Positions 1 through 7,750 of a stretch of DNA of 64,000 nt are shown piece after piece; position 1 is the first letter of the stretch; the number at the start of each line of letters is the position of its first letter. The translations under genes and the position numbers were made by a program. Below the pieces are notes generated by a model. That model was given only the letters and a program-made list of their open reading frames with translations, did no database searches and was not told the DNA's origin. Location: assembly GCF_027474825.1 (NCBI RefSeq), contig NZ_CP107030.1:2548529-2612528 (forward strand). The letters are read 5' to 3'. The stretch is from Maribacter halichondriae. Lineage in GTDB: Bacteria; Bacteroidota; Bacteroidia; Flavobacteriales; Flavobacteriaceae.

Positions 1-606
1 AACGGATCTGGCAAAACCACATTGATTAAAAGTATTTTGGGGATGGTCATTCCGAACAAAGGGAACATCTCGGTTCTCGATGCCAATATTCGAAACAGTT
101 GGAGGTACCGTCAAGAAATAGATTACCTGCCCCAAATAGCAAATTTCCCTGGAAATCTGAAGGTGAAAGAGTTAATTCGCATGATAAAGGATCTAAGACA
201 AAAACCCAGCGACGAAGAAAAATTGATAGAAGTGTTCACCTTGGAGCCATTTCTGGATAAAAAATTGAGTACCCTCTCGGGAGGAACCAAGCAAAAGGTA
301 AATATTGTTCTGACCTTTATGTTCGATAGTCCGTTAATGATCTTGGATGAGCCAACGACCGGACTAGACCCTCTTTCCTTGATCCGTTTGAAGGAATTGA
401 TAAAGGAAGAAAAACAAAAAGGAAAGACGATTTTAATCACTTCCCACATTATGCAGTTTGTAGAGGAAATGGCGGATGAAATCGTTTACCTCTTGGAAGG
501 TAAAATATATTTTAGGGGCAGTATGAAGGATTTAAAAACAAAGACCGGCCAAGCCGATTTTGAACATGCCATTGCCGCAATCTCAACACAAACGGCCGAT
601 GCTTAA
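1..606 (+). CDS. ABC transporter ATP-binding protein, NosF-like (5' end missing)
   Basis: This is the ATPase subunit of an ABC-2 type exporter. The reading frame is open from base 1 and starts inside the Walker A motif (NGSGKTTLIK), so only about the first 30-40 residues lie outside the window. The signature motif LSGGTKQK, Walker B with LMILDEPTTGLDP and the switch histidine in ITSH are all visible. The next gene, a six-helix permease, starts 8 bases before this stop codon, so the two are translationally coupled. Size, C-terminal tail and partner resemble NosF of the nosDFY nitrous oxide reductase maturation system. The nos assignment is an inference because nosZ and nosD are not in the window. 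Confidence 0.85.
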   Translation, partial: NGSGKTTLIKSILGMVIPNKGNISVLDANIRNSWRYRQEIDYLPQIANFPGNLKVKELIRMIKDLRQKPSDEEKLIEVFTLEPFLDKKLSTLSGGTKQKVNIVLTFMFDSPLMILDEPTTGLDPLSLIRLKELIKEEKQKGKTILITSHIMQFVEEMADEIVYLLEGKIYFRGSMKDLKTKTGQADFEHAIAAISTQTADA

Positions 607-1381
607 AATATTAAAATATAGTTTTTACGACTTGATACGAAGCCGCTGGAGCTATGTGTATTTTTTGTTCTATCTGGCATTGGGGTTCGTGCTGTTGTTT
701 TTGAACAATGATCTTTCAAAAGCGGTGATAACCTTAATGAACGTTATCATTGTTTTGGTACCATTAATCGGAACCATTTTTGGAGTGATGTATTTTTACA
801 ATTCCAAGGAATTCACTGAACTACTATTGGCACAACCCTTAAAGAGGTCTTCCATCTTTTTAGGGCAGTATTTTGGTGTAGCTGGCTCGCTGACCTTAAG
901 TTTGGTTTTGGGTCTGGGTATTCCTTTTGTGCTATATGGATTGTTCAGAAGTGAAGCGATTTGGGATTTTACCCTACTATTGGTAACAGGGGCTTTTTTG
1001 ACCTTTATTTTTACGGCGCTAGCATTTAACATTGCTCTCTCCAACGAAAATAAAATAAAAGGTTTTGGCTATGCGGTTTTACTGTGGTTGTTTTTGGCCG
1101 TCATTTATGACGGACTCTTTTTATTGTCTCTCATCGTTTTTGAGGAATACCCTTTGGATTCGTTTTCCTTGGCTGCCACCATGTTCAACCCCATTGATTT
1201 GTCACGAACCCTAATCCTTCTAAAATTGGATATTTCTGCACTTCTAGGATATACAGGAGCCATTTTTAAGCAATTCTTCGGTACAAATTTAGGGTTGATG
1301 GTTTCAGTAGGGGTTTTACTTTTATGGACGCTTTTACCGATCTGGCGATTGTCCTTCAAATCGAAAAGAAAAGATTTTTAG
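599..1381 (+). CDS. ABC transporter permease, NosY-like
   Basis: This is an integral membrane permease of about 260 residues with roughly six hydrophobic segments, and it pairs with the ATPase just upstream. I chose the ATG at 599, which overlaps the end of the ATPase gene by 8 bases, because the protein then begins MLKILKYSFYDLIRSRW as expected for ABC-2 permeases. An in-frame extension back to 560 lies entirely inside the ATPase gene. The segment FNPIDLSRTLILLKLDISAL near residue 210 resembles the conserved loop of NosY. Its likely role is in copper-sulfur cluster assembly for nitrous oxide reductase, but the family also includes transporters of unknown substrate. Confidence 0.8.
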   Translation: MLKILKYSFYDLIRSRWSYVYFLFYLALGFVLLFLNNDLSKAVITLMNVIIVLVPLIGTIFGVMYFYNSKEFTELLLAQPLKRSSIFLGQYFGVAGSLTLSLVLGLGIPFVLYGLFRSEAIWDFTLLLVTGAFLTFIFTALAFNIALSNENKIKGFGYAVLLWLFLAVIYDGLFLLSLIVFEEYPLDSFSLAATMFNPIDLSRTLILLKLDISALLGYTGAIFKQFFGTNLGLMVSVGVLLLWTLLPIWRLSFKSKRKDF

Positions 1382-1770
1382 GTTTTATTCCTATGTTGAT
1401 AGATCTGCATAAACAGCATGGTGCTCATCTTTTGCGCCCTATTTTTGGCGATCCAGGCCGTTTCACCCTCGAACAGTTCATCGATGGTTGCGAACCAAAG
1501 GTTGAGCCAAAGCCCGAAATGCTCAGGTGTTATGGTGTGGTTCATTTTGTCATCGACTTCTTGATGTACGGTAACGGGATTTCCGTGGTATTTGCGTTTT
1601 AAGAAAAGTTGGGTTTCCCAGAAATCGGTCAGCAGCGTTAAATGGCTGTCCCAATCTGAAATGATTCCATTAAAAATAGGCCCCAAGATTTCGTGCTGCC
1701 TTATTTTCCCATAGAATGTTTCGACCAATAGTCTAACGTCTGTTCTTTCTTTTAGCTCTTGCTTGTCCAC
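1378..1770 (-). CDS. Group 3 truncated haemoglobin
   Basis: This is a 130-residue single-domain globin of the group III truncated family, which binds haem and O2 or NO in the cytoplasm. Visible family features are the N-terminal helix VRLLVETFYGKI, the segment LGPIFNG, and TDFWETQLFLKRKYHGNP with the proximal region HFGLWLNLWFATIDELF. The only in-frame start after an upstream stop is GTG at 1770. Its 3' end overlaps the convergent permease gene by 4 bases. Standing beside a nos-type transporter and near a cbb3 oxidase fits a role in NO handling or low-oxygen respiration, but that is inferred from context. Confidence 0.85.
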   Translation of the reverse strand: MDKQELKERTDVRLLVETFYGKIRQHEILGPIFNGIISDWDSHLTLLTDFWETQLFLKRKYHGNPVTVHQEVDDKMNHTITPEHFGLWLNLWFATIDELFEGETAWIAKNRAQKMSTMLFMQIYQHRNKT

Positions 1771-1924
1771 ATTGTTAAAATACTGATTTTATTATTGATG
1801 CAGCTTAAGCCGTTGAACCTATTTTCGTTTAAAGTTGTACTTAAGGCCGTAGAGATTAATAGGATGGTTTCAAGAAAACATAAACATTGTCATATTTATC
1901 GTGCTTTCGCTTTTAAGAAAATAA

Positions 1925-1956
1925 AAAAGGGGAAGTCGAAATCGAGTTCCCCTTTT
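1925..1956 (-). terminator. Intrinsic terminator of the haloperoxidase gene
   Basis: A perfect 10-bp stem (aaaaggggaa / ttcccctttt) with a 12-base loop lies just downstream of the minus-strand gene ending at 1973. Read on the minus strand, the stem is followed by a T-rich tract. Confidence 0.75.
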
Positions 1957-1972
1957 AAACTAGTGTTGTTGG

Positions 1973-3442
1973 TTAATTTACTTTTTGTCCGAGATGTTTT
2001 TGATAGAACCTCCAGGTTTCACTCGCGACATCGCGCCCTAATTGTAGTCCCGCAACGTTGTCGGCCTGAATATGGTAGCCGCCCATTACACGGGAAATTC
2101 CGGCCATATTCGCAGTTTCTGTAAAAGTGGGAAATTTCAAGATTACAGGTTTGCCGTAATACATTGAGTCGATTTCGGTAAGCACCCCTGGAACCAGCTC
2201 GACTTCTTCGCCAAACTCATCACTCCCCGTAAATAAACGCAGTGCTTCTGCACAGGCCCCGCTAATGGTACTGTGACCCGAAACATAACTTGGGAAAGGC
2301 GGACATAAAAATTCTTCAGGTGAGTAGGGTCGCCACTGCTGACCTTTCATTTCAATCGTACCGGCACTTGGCCCGCCCCAGGCTTTAATGACCTGATCCT
2401 GGTAATAGTCATGTACCAGTGCATAAGGCCGGGCATAGTCGTAGAACATTTTAGAATCCCATGAAGCGATAAAGGCATCCATGGCCGTTACCTCGGTTAA
2501 AAAGTACATTTTAACATCCTCGTCCAAGGTATGGTTATCGCGTCGGGAAACGTCTTGGGCAAATTTGAGCCAGTGGCCAGCTTGTTGAACCGATTGTGGT
2601 CCGTCACGCATAAATTCTACTAAGGCCTTGTCTTCATCGGTGAGGTTGGCCTGAAGGTCGATGACCTCTTTTACCTCTTTCTCCAATTGTTCGGAACCTA
2701 CCATAGGCGGGGGTCCGGGACGGAACTGGTTGGCAGATTTCAATGCTATGGGATTTACTTTTTGCCAATAAGGAGTCAGGCAACCGGGCGCATACTGTCC
2801 ACCTTTTCCATCGGAAAAATATTTGGGCTGCCAGCGGTTAATATCAGTATTCTCTTCAACGGAATTCACGGGGTTATAGTTCGTGTAATCAAAATAAGGT
2901 TCGCCGTTCGAACCTTCCGCTTCACCATATTGGTTGCTGCCATCATTCTTTCGGGCAGCGATCACGGCTTTGGCCGCAAGGTTTCCGACACCTTCCGGCG
3001 TGCTCGGATCCAAGGATGTATTGTCTGGGTCGTATCCCAAATCGACCATAAATTTTCGGAACATCTCCGTATCGGAATAATAGTACTCCTTCATCGCTCC
3101 GAAGGCGGCGTAGCTGATGGCAATTTCCTTATTTTTCAAAGTGTGCTCAGATGACGGTCTTCTTTCCATTCCGGTCAAATAAACCGGAATCGCATTTTCA
3201 TCATAGCGCGACCAGGCATCGAAGATAGAAACAAAAATCAGGCCTAAATACCGTGAAGTTATGGTGGGTCTAGGCTTGAATCTTTCGGTATCGTTGGCTG
3301 TTGCATCCAATGCCATTTTACCCCATTGGTAGGCCAAGTTTTCAGTTCCACGAGGTTCTTTTTCACTTGTTTTGTCTTGGCCTAGAATATTCGCACAAAA
3401 AAATAGGAAAAAGGCAAAGGCCAAAATCAACGGACGTCTCAT
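1973..3442 (-). CDS. Vanadium-dependent haloperoxidase, PAP2 superfamily, secreted
   Basis: This is a 489-residue secreted enzyme. The ATG at 3442 is preferred over a TTG two codons upstream because it gives a clean signal peptide (MRRPLILAFAFFLFFCANILG). All three vanadate-binding blocks are present: K-x6-R in KMFYDYARP (about residues 331-338), PSYVSGHS (about 384-391, with Ser, Gly and the catalytic His), and SRVMGGYH (Arg 451, His 457). The family oxidises halides with hydrogen peroxide, but related bacterial proteins also act as acid phosphatases, so halide specificity cannot be read from sequence alone. The gene stands alone with its own terminator. Related enzymes are known in marine Flavobacteria such as Zobellia. 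Confidence 0.85.
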   Translation of the reverse strand: MRRPLILAFAFFLFFCANILGQDKTSEKEPRGTENLAYQWGKMALDATANDTERFKPRPTITSRYLGLIFVSIFDAWSRYDENAIPVYLTGMERRPSSEHTLKNKEIAISYAAFGAMKEYYYSDTEMFRKFMVDLGYDPDNTSLDPSTPEGVGNLAAKAVIAARKNDGSNQYGEAEGSNGEPYFDYTNYNPVNSVEENTDINRWQPKYFSDGKGGQYAPGCLTPYWQKVNPIALKSANQFRPGPPPMVGSEQLEKEVKEVIDLQANLTDEDKALVEFMRDGPQSVQQAGHWLKFAQDVSRRDNHTLDEDVKMYFLTEVTAMDAFIASWDSKMFYDYARPYALVHDYYQDQVIKAWGGPSAGTIEMKGQQWRPYSPEEFLCPPFPSYVSGHSTISGACAEALRLFTGSDEFGEEVELVPGVLTEIDSMYYGKPVILKFPTFTETANMAGISRVMGGYHIQADNVAGLQLGRDVASETWRFYQKHLGQKVN

Positions 3443-3506
3443 TTTCAATTATATTTCAGTTTTTAAAAAGAGATTAAATCTAATGAATAGTATATTATTT
3501 ATCAAA

Positions 3507-4211
3507 TCAATTATGACATTCCATTTCGGCTGAAACTACTTCGGCTACAGGTGCAGGTGAGATATATGGAATACCTAGTCCCATTCCACGGAGAATAAAC
3601 AGTGCCCCTATTATTACTACAAAAACAGGAATTGCCTTTTGCACTTTACGCCGGAGGCCATCTTTAAGTATTCCACTAAAATAAATAGCCGAGGTCATTA
3701 GAGGAATCGTTCCCAGTCCGAAAAGAATCATATATAAAGAACCTTGCCAAGCATTGCCCATGGCAATGGCACCGAAGAGTGCCATGTAGACCAATCCACA
3801 GGGTAGAAATCCATTTAAAAAACCGATGGTCAAGAACGTATCGGGGGATTTCTTTTTCAGTTCTTGGCCCAATCTGTTTTTAACTTTTGAGATGATTTTA
3901 TAGATAGGTTTTGACAAGTTGTATTTACCGAACGTCTTATATGGAATCAAGACAATTAGAATCATTAATATCCCAATGGCAATAGAAAGGTTTTGTTGTA
4001 TGCCGAAAACATATAATCCTTTGCCTAAGAGTCCGAATATCAATCCAATGATTCCATAGGCCATAAGTCTACCAAAGTGATAGATGAATATTTGACCGAA
4101 TTTTTTGGTGTTGTTCGTTCTATCTACAGGAAGCATAAAGGCAATGGGGCCGCACATACCGATGCAGTGAAGGCTTCCCATTAATCCTAATATGATGGCT
4201 GATGTTAACAT
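3507..4211 (-). CDS. Sulfite exporter TauE/SafE-like (DsbD_2 type) membrane protein of the cbb3 locus
   Basis: This is a polytopic inner-membrane protein of 234 residues with about six hydrophobic segments. The N-terminus carries HCIGMCGP (Cys16 and Cys20), the conserved cysteine pair of the cytochrome-biogenesis DsbD_2/SafE-like family commonly found beside ccoGHIS. It is the last gene of the cbb3 assembly group, after ccoH. The likely role is in copper or thiol handling during oxidase maturation, inferred from position and the HC/CG motif; real sulfite export is unlikely here. The C-terminus ends with a short MECHN tail that could bind metal. Confidence 0.75.
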   Translation of the reverse strand: MLTSAIILGLMGSLHCIGMCGPIAFMLPVDRTNNTKKFGQIFIYHFGRLMAYGIIGLIFGLLGKGLYVFGIQQNLSIAIGILMILIVLIPYKTFGKYNLSKPIYKIISKVKNRLGQELKKKSPDTFLTIGFLNGFLPCGLVYMALFGAIAMGNAWQGSLYMILFGLGTIPLMTSAIYFSGILKDGLRRKVQKAIPVFVVIIGALFILRGMGLGIPYISPAPVAEVVSAEMECHN

Positions 4212-4218
4212 TTTAATT

Positions 4219-4335
4219 TGTCATTGCGAGGCACGAAGCAATCTGTTGGATAATTGCACTAAGTTTCAACAGTTTGCCGCGTCACACTCGACATTTAATT
4301 TGGTCTAAACTTTTTAGATGCTCCTCGCAAAGACA
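4219..4335. repeat. Interspersed repeat, copy A (flanks ccoH)
   Basis: A repeat of about 117 bases begins tgtcattgcgaggcacgaag and ends in ctcctcgcaaagac. Its two ends are imperfect inverted repeats of each other. A closely similar copy lies at 4834-4951, so ccoH is bracketed by two copies in direct orientation. A related element with longer arms occurs at 51261-51401. Confidence 0.75.
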
Positions 4336-4779
4336 TCAATAGGTAATACTCTCTTTATGCAAATAATCCTCCCCTTTATATTCCCATGAAACTTTAATGT
4401 CCCAGCGACCATCCAACAAACGTTTGTCAGGTATGAGCAAATGTGCATTGGATATGCTTACGGGTAAGTCAAAATCCAAGTGTTTATTGGATGGCCTGTA
4501 TAGGGACACCGTTCCTTTTATTTTTTGGAAATCAGTTTGTTCCGGAAATTTCAAAAGCAAACCTTCCGGTGTTTTTTTCATTGTGATTTTCGCATTTTCG
4601 TTTGCGTTCGTCTCGGCATCAATTTCTTTTTGGTACCCAAGTTCGGCTTTGTAATATTCTTCGGTAACGAGATCATGGTTGGCACGGCCATCCGTGCTCA
4701 TACGCACGACAAAGAATAATATAAAGCTGATAAAGGCTATAAATGCGATTACGATTGCAGTTCCCCAGTTTATTTTCAT
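4336..4779 (-). CDS. ccoH: Cytochrome cbb3 oxidase assembly protein FixH/CcoH
   Basis: This is a 147-residue single-pass membrane protein of the FixH family, needed for stability and assembly of cbb3-type oxidase. A hydrophobic helix spans about residues 6-26 and is followed by a periplasmic domain. The motif DLVTEEYYKAELGYQKEID after the helix is characteristic of FixH in Bacteroidota. It lies downstream of ccoG and upstream of the SafE-like gene, as in many cco loci. It is unusual in being flanked on both sides by copies of the same repeat of about 118 bp, which separate it from its neighbours by 124 and 218 bases. Confidence 0.88.
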   Translation of the reverse strand: MKINWGTAIVIAFIAFISFILFFVVRMSTDGRANHDLVTEEYYKAELGYQKEIDAETNANENAKITMKKTPEGLLLKFPEQTDFQKIKGTVSLYRPSNKHLDFDLPVSISNAHLLIPDKRLLDGRWDIKVSWEYKGEDYLHKESITY

Positions 4780-4833
4780 AGCTATTATTTTTATTTTTTA
4801 TTCCCTTTAAGAAGTGAATCTTTTCAATTTTTT

Positions 4834-4951
4834 TGTCATTGCGAGGCACGAAGCAATCTGTTTAATATTGGTACTTGCTTCAACAGATTGCTTTGTCGCC
4901 TTTGCCATTTTTCCTCTATTTTAATTTTATTCTATGTTCCTCGCAAAGACG
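4834..4951. repeat. Interspersed repeat, copy B (flanks ccoH)
   Basis: This is the second copy of the element at 4219-4335. It begins with the same 20 bases (tgtcattgcgaggcacgaag), has an internal near-palindrome (caatctgtt ... caacagattg) and ends in cctcgcaaagac. It lies between ccoG and ccoH. Confidence 0.75.
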
Positions 4952-4997
4952 TCTTGCTTCAAACCTCGTATCTCGTATATCCAACCTCGAACTTTTT

Positions 4998-6416
4998 TTA
5001 CTTATAACTCCTAGGAGCCAGAAATGCCGTCGTCGTTGTTTCGATAAGATCATCACCGCTATACACCCCAATCTTCACTTTTTCCTTATCGCTTTTGACG
5101 GCGGCATTGTTGATTTCTATGAATAAAGTACCTTCTGCCAAATCTTGTGCTGGTACTTTAAAATCTTCATGGCGCACGAGTTCTACCGTTCCCTTGTGGG
5201 ATAGGAGTTTGAAATTCACATCTTCAACATCTTTTGTAGTCTTATTGACCAATTTGTAGGTGTACACGTTGCTGATTATGTTACCTTCTTTATGCTCGTA
5301 CAATTGACCAGGAAGTCTTAATATATTGGCTTCAAGATCGTTTCTCAAAAAGAGCATTCCTATAAGTACGCCCGTTAAGATCGTCAATACCGCAGTGTAG
5401 CCTTTTAACCGTGGGGTGAACTTGAATTTTTCTCCTTTGGTAATTTCATCCTCACTGGCATAGCGGATGAGGCCTTTAGGAAGGTTGACTTTTTCCATAA
5501 TGGTATCGCACTCGTCGATACAAGCGGTACAGTTGACACATTCCAATTGCGTTCCATTACGGATGTCGATTCCCGTTGGGCAAACATTGACGCACTGAAA
5601 GCAATCGATGCAATCACCATGCCCCATGGCCTCGCGATCTTCATTTTTCCGCCATTTTTTCCGCCCATTCTCCGCTTCGCCTCGTTTGTGGTCATAGGCA
5701 ACGACGATGGATTTATTATCCAACAAAACCCCTTGCATCCTTCCATATGGGCAGGCAATGATACAGACCTGCTCTCGAAACCAAACGAATACCCAATAGA
5801 ATACGGCGGTAAAGACCAAAAGGGAAACCAATGTACTGACATGCTGTAAAGGCCCGTCGATTATGTATTCTAGCAATCTATCGCTCCCAATTAAATAGGC
5901 CAAAAAGACATTCGCGATCAAAAATGATATAATAAAGAATATGGTCCATTTAGTAACCCGTTTCCTGATTTTTTCAGCATTCCATTCTTGTCGATCTAAT
6001 TTAATTTGGGCACCTCGATCTCCATCGATCCAATATTCGATCCTTCGGAAGACCATTTCCAAGAATATGGTCTGTGGACACATCCATCCGCAGAAAATAC
6101 GACCGAAAGCTACAGTGAACAGGGCAATGAATATGACCCCGATGATCATCGAAATCACGAACAAATGAAAATCCTGCGGCCAGAACGGGAAGCTAAAAAT
6201 ATTAAAGCGACGCTCAAGCACATTGAACATCAAAAACTGGTTGCCGTTTATCTTTACAAAAGGGGCGGCGATTAAAAATGCCAGTAAAAAATAACTTACA
6301 TATTTGCGGTATTGGTACCATTTACCACTTGGCTTTTTAGGAAAAATCCATGCCCGTTTTCCCTCCTCGTTGATCGTGCCAATACTATCCCTAAAATTTT
6401 CTTGGTCTTGTGCCAT
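4998..6416 (-). CDS. ccoG: Cytochrome c oxidase accessory protein CcoG (FixG), polyferredoxin
   Basis: This is a 472-residue membrane-bound iron-sulfur protein that assists copper delivery and reduction during cbb3 oxidase assembly. Hydrophobic helices occur around residues 38-55, 84-104, 157-176 and 195-213. Cysteine motifs are CGWMC (109-113), CIIAC (218-222), a 4Fe-4S set C269, C272, C275, C279, and a second set C293, C296, C299, C303. The C-terminal third, after another helix near 338-358, is the Ig-like FixG_C domain. It lies between ccoP and ccoH. Length and motif order are typical of the family. Confidence 0.93.
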   Translation of the reverse strand: MAQDQENFRDSIGTINEEGKRAWIFPKKPSGKWYQYRKYVSYFLLAFLIAAPFVKINGNQFLMFNVLERRFNIFSFPFWPQDFHLFVISMIIGVIFIALFTVAFGRIFCGWMCPQTIFLEMVFRRIEYWIDGDRGAQIKLDRQEWNAEKIRKRVTKWTIFFIISFLIANVFLAYLIGSDRLLEYIIDGPLQHVSTLVSLLVFTAVFYWVFVWFREQVCIIACPYGRMQGVLLDNKSIVVAYDHKRGEAENGRKKWRKNEDREAMGHGDCIDCFQCVNVCPTGIDIRNGTQLECVNCTACIDECDTIMEKVNLPKGLIRYASEDEITKGEKFKFTPRLKGYTAVLTILTGVLIGMLFLRNDLEANILRLPGQLYEHKEGNIISNVYTYKLVNKTTKDVEDVNFKLLSHKGTVELVRHEDFKVPAQDLAEGTLFIEINNAAVKSDKEKVKIGVYSGDDLIETTTTAFLAPRSYK

Positions 6417-6464
6417 TTTAATTTTGAAATTTTTTTGTCGGGATGGTTGGTCGCCTGGGTTTTA

Positions 6465-6492
6465 CCTTCCCTCCTTAAAAAAGGAGGGAAGG
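6465..6492. other. Perfect 12-bp hairpin between ccoP and ccoG
   Basis: The arms ccttccctcctt and aaggagggaagg are exact complements with a 4-base A loop. The hairpin sits in the 90-base gap between ccoP and ccoG. It may act as a partial terminator or an mRNA processing and stability element setting the ratio of oxidase to assembly genes, which is inferred from position. Confidence 0.6.
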
Positions 6493-6506
6493 AACTATTG
6501 ATTGAT

Positions 6507-7469
6507 TTATTTCAACGCGACAGTGGTCGAATCTGTTACTATTGAAGTTGAATCTTTCTCTTGCTCTGGGGTAGCTTCTTCTGTCTTTGGGGCATTCTCA
6601 TCAACCCAAATTTCACCTTCGGCAGCTTTTGGGTTGGCGGGAGTCGTACCTTGAAATTCAAGTAGGTAACTTGCGACTTGGGCCATCTCCAACGGTTTTA
6701 ATGATTGTTTCCATGCCACCATGCCTTTTCCGTCACGGCCTCCCTCCGAAATGGTATTGAAAACTTCTTTGATGCCACCACCCAAGATCCAATATTCATC
6801 GGTCAGGTTAGGGCCGATTCCGCCACCGCCGTCGGCCATGTGACAGGCTACGCAGCTGGTTTCGAAAATAGCCTTACCTGCACTGATGTCCGATGCATCG
6901 GTCAAAAGTTCGACTGTATTCACGTCGACCAAACCTTTGGCGTTTTTCTTGTATTCGGCAATCTCGGCCTCTGCGATACTAACTTCGGTCAAATATTCCG
7001 TGTCTTGGTCATAGTCTCCAAATACATGAAAACGAACAAGATAGACTACTCCGAAAACAATAGTGGCATAGAACATCCATACCCACCATGGTGGTAGTTT
7101 ATTGTCCAGCTCCCGAATGCCATCGTAATTATGGTCCAAGATGATTTCACCTTCGGCCTCAATTGGTTTGTTGCCGGTCATTTTCTTCCACATCTTTTGG
7201 CCCCATTCCCACTTAAAGCCTTCGGCTTTCGAAGCTAGATAGCGCTCCTTTGCTTCAGGTGACAGCGTTTGCAGCATAACATTTTCGACAGATTGCAATA
7301 TCAGTTCGATACCGATCAATATCAACAATACCATCAGCATAAAGAACTGGGTTATGGGATATTCGATAATAGCAGGCTTTTCGCCGGAGTCAATAAAGTA
7401 TTCCATCAATCCGAAAATCAGGAAGAATAGTACAGGGATTCGGATCCACCAGGGTGCCATGTTTTTCAT
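6507..7469 (-). CDS. ccoP: cbb3-type cytochrome c oxidase subunit III (CcoP), single haem c
   Basis: This is a 320-residue subunit that passes electrons from soluble cytochrome c to the oxidase. Two hydrophobic helices lie near residues 8-25 and 40-58. They are followed by the CcoP N-terminal block YDGIRELDNKLPPWWVWMF and a third helix (about 128-148). A single haem c site, CVACH, is at 206-210, with Met250 in GMVAW as the likely axial ligand. Classical proteobacterial CcoP has two CxxCH motifs and one helix, so this form has an extended N-terminus and one haem fewer. The last 40 residues are acidic and Ser/Thr-rich. It overlaps ccoQ by 4 bases (ATGA). Confidence 0.92.
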   Translation of the reverse strand: MKNMAPWWIRIPVLFFLIFGLMEYFIDSGEKPAIIEYPITQFFMLMVLLILIGIELILQSVENVMLQTLSPEAKERYLASKAEGFKWEWGQKMWKKMTGNKPIEAEGEIILDHNYDGIRELDNKLPPWWVWMFYATIVFGVVYLVRFHVFGDYDQDTEYLTEVSIAEAEIAEYKKNAKGLVDVNTVELLTDASDISAGKAIFETSCVACHMADGGGGIGPNLTDEYWILGGGIKEVFNTISEGGRDGKGMVAWKQSLKPLEMAQVASYLLEFQGTTPANPKAAEGEIWVDENAPKTEEATPEQEKDSTSIVTDSTTVALK

Positions 7470-7657
7470 AATTCAATGTTTTGTTGGTTGTCTTTTTCTA
7501 AGGGTAATTCGCTCACTTCTTTGATATGTGCTTTCGAGGCGGTAAAGACCCACCAAAAAAGCACCACAAAAAAAGCAAAGAAGATGATCAATGATATCAT
7601 GGGATAGGTGGCGACGCCATCTATACTTTCCATATAACCTTTTACAAATTTTAGCAT
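7466..7657 (-). CDS. ccoQ: Small cbb3 oxidase subunit, CcoQ-like
   Basis: This is a 63-residue single-helix membrane protein with hydrophobic residues about 19-40 (MISLIIFFAFFVVLFWWVF) and a short acidic cytoplasmic tail. It lies between ccoNO and ccoP, and its stop overlaps the ccoP start by 4 bases. Position, size and topology match CcoQ (FixQ), which stabilises the complex; sequence conservation in this family is low. Confidence 0.8.
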   Translation of the reverse strand: MLKFVKGYMESIDGVATYPMISLIIFFAFFVVLFWWVFTASKAHIKEVSELPLEKDNQQNIEL

Positions 7658-7679
7658 GATATTTTCAGATTGCAGAGTT

Positions 7680-7734
7680 AAGAATCAAGAGACAAGACGA
7701 AATGCAATACTTTTTAGTCTTGACTCTTGGCTCT
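7680..7734. repeat. Inverted repeat (caagac/gtcttg family) between ccoNO and ccoQ
   Basis: Arms aagaatcaagagacaagac and gtcttgactcttggctct face each other across an 18-base loop. They are followed by a further partial copy, agactcttggttct. A related element with arms gaaacaagagccaagac / gtcttgattcttgtttc is at 26744-26806. Confidence 0.6.
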
Positions 7735-7750
7735 AGACTCTTGGTTCTTT

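Noticed and set aside
1759..2124. Plus-strand ORF of 121 codons over the haemoglobin start and haloperoxidase end
   Set aside because: It runs antisense to two well-supported features and a terminator, and its protein has no recognisable features.
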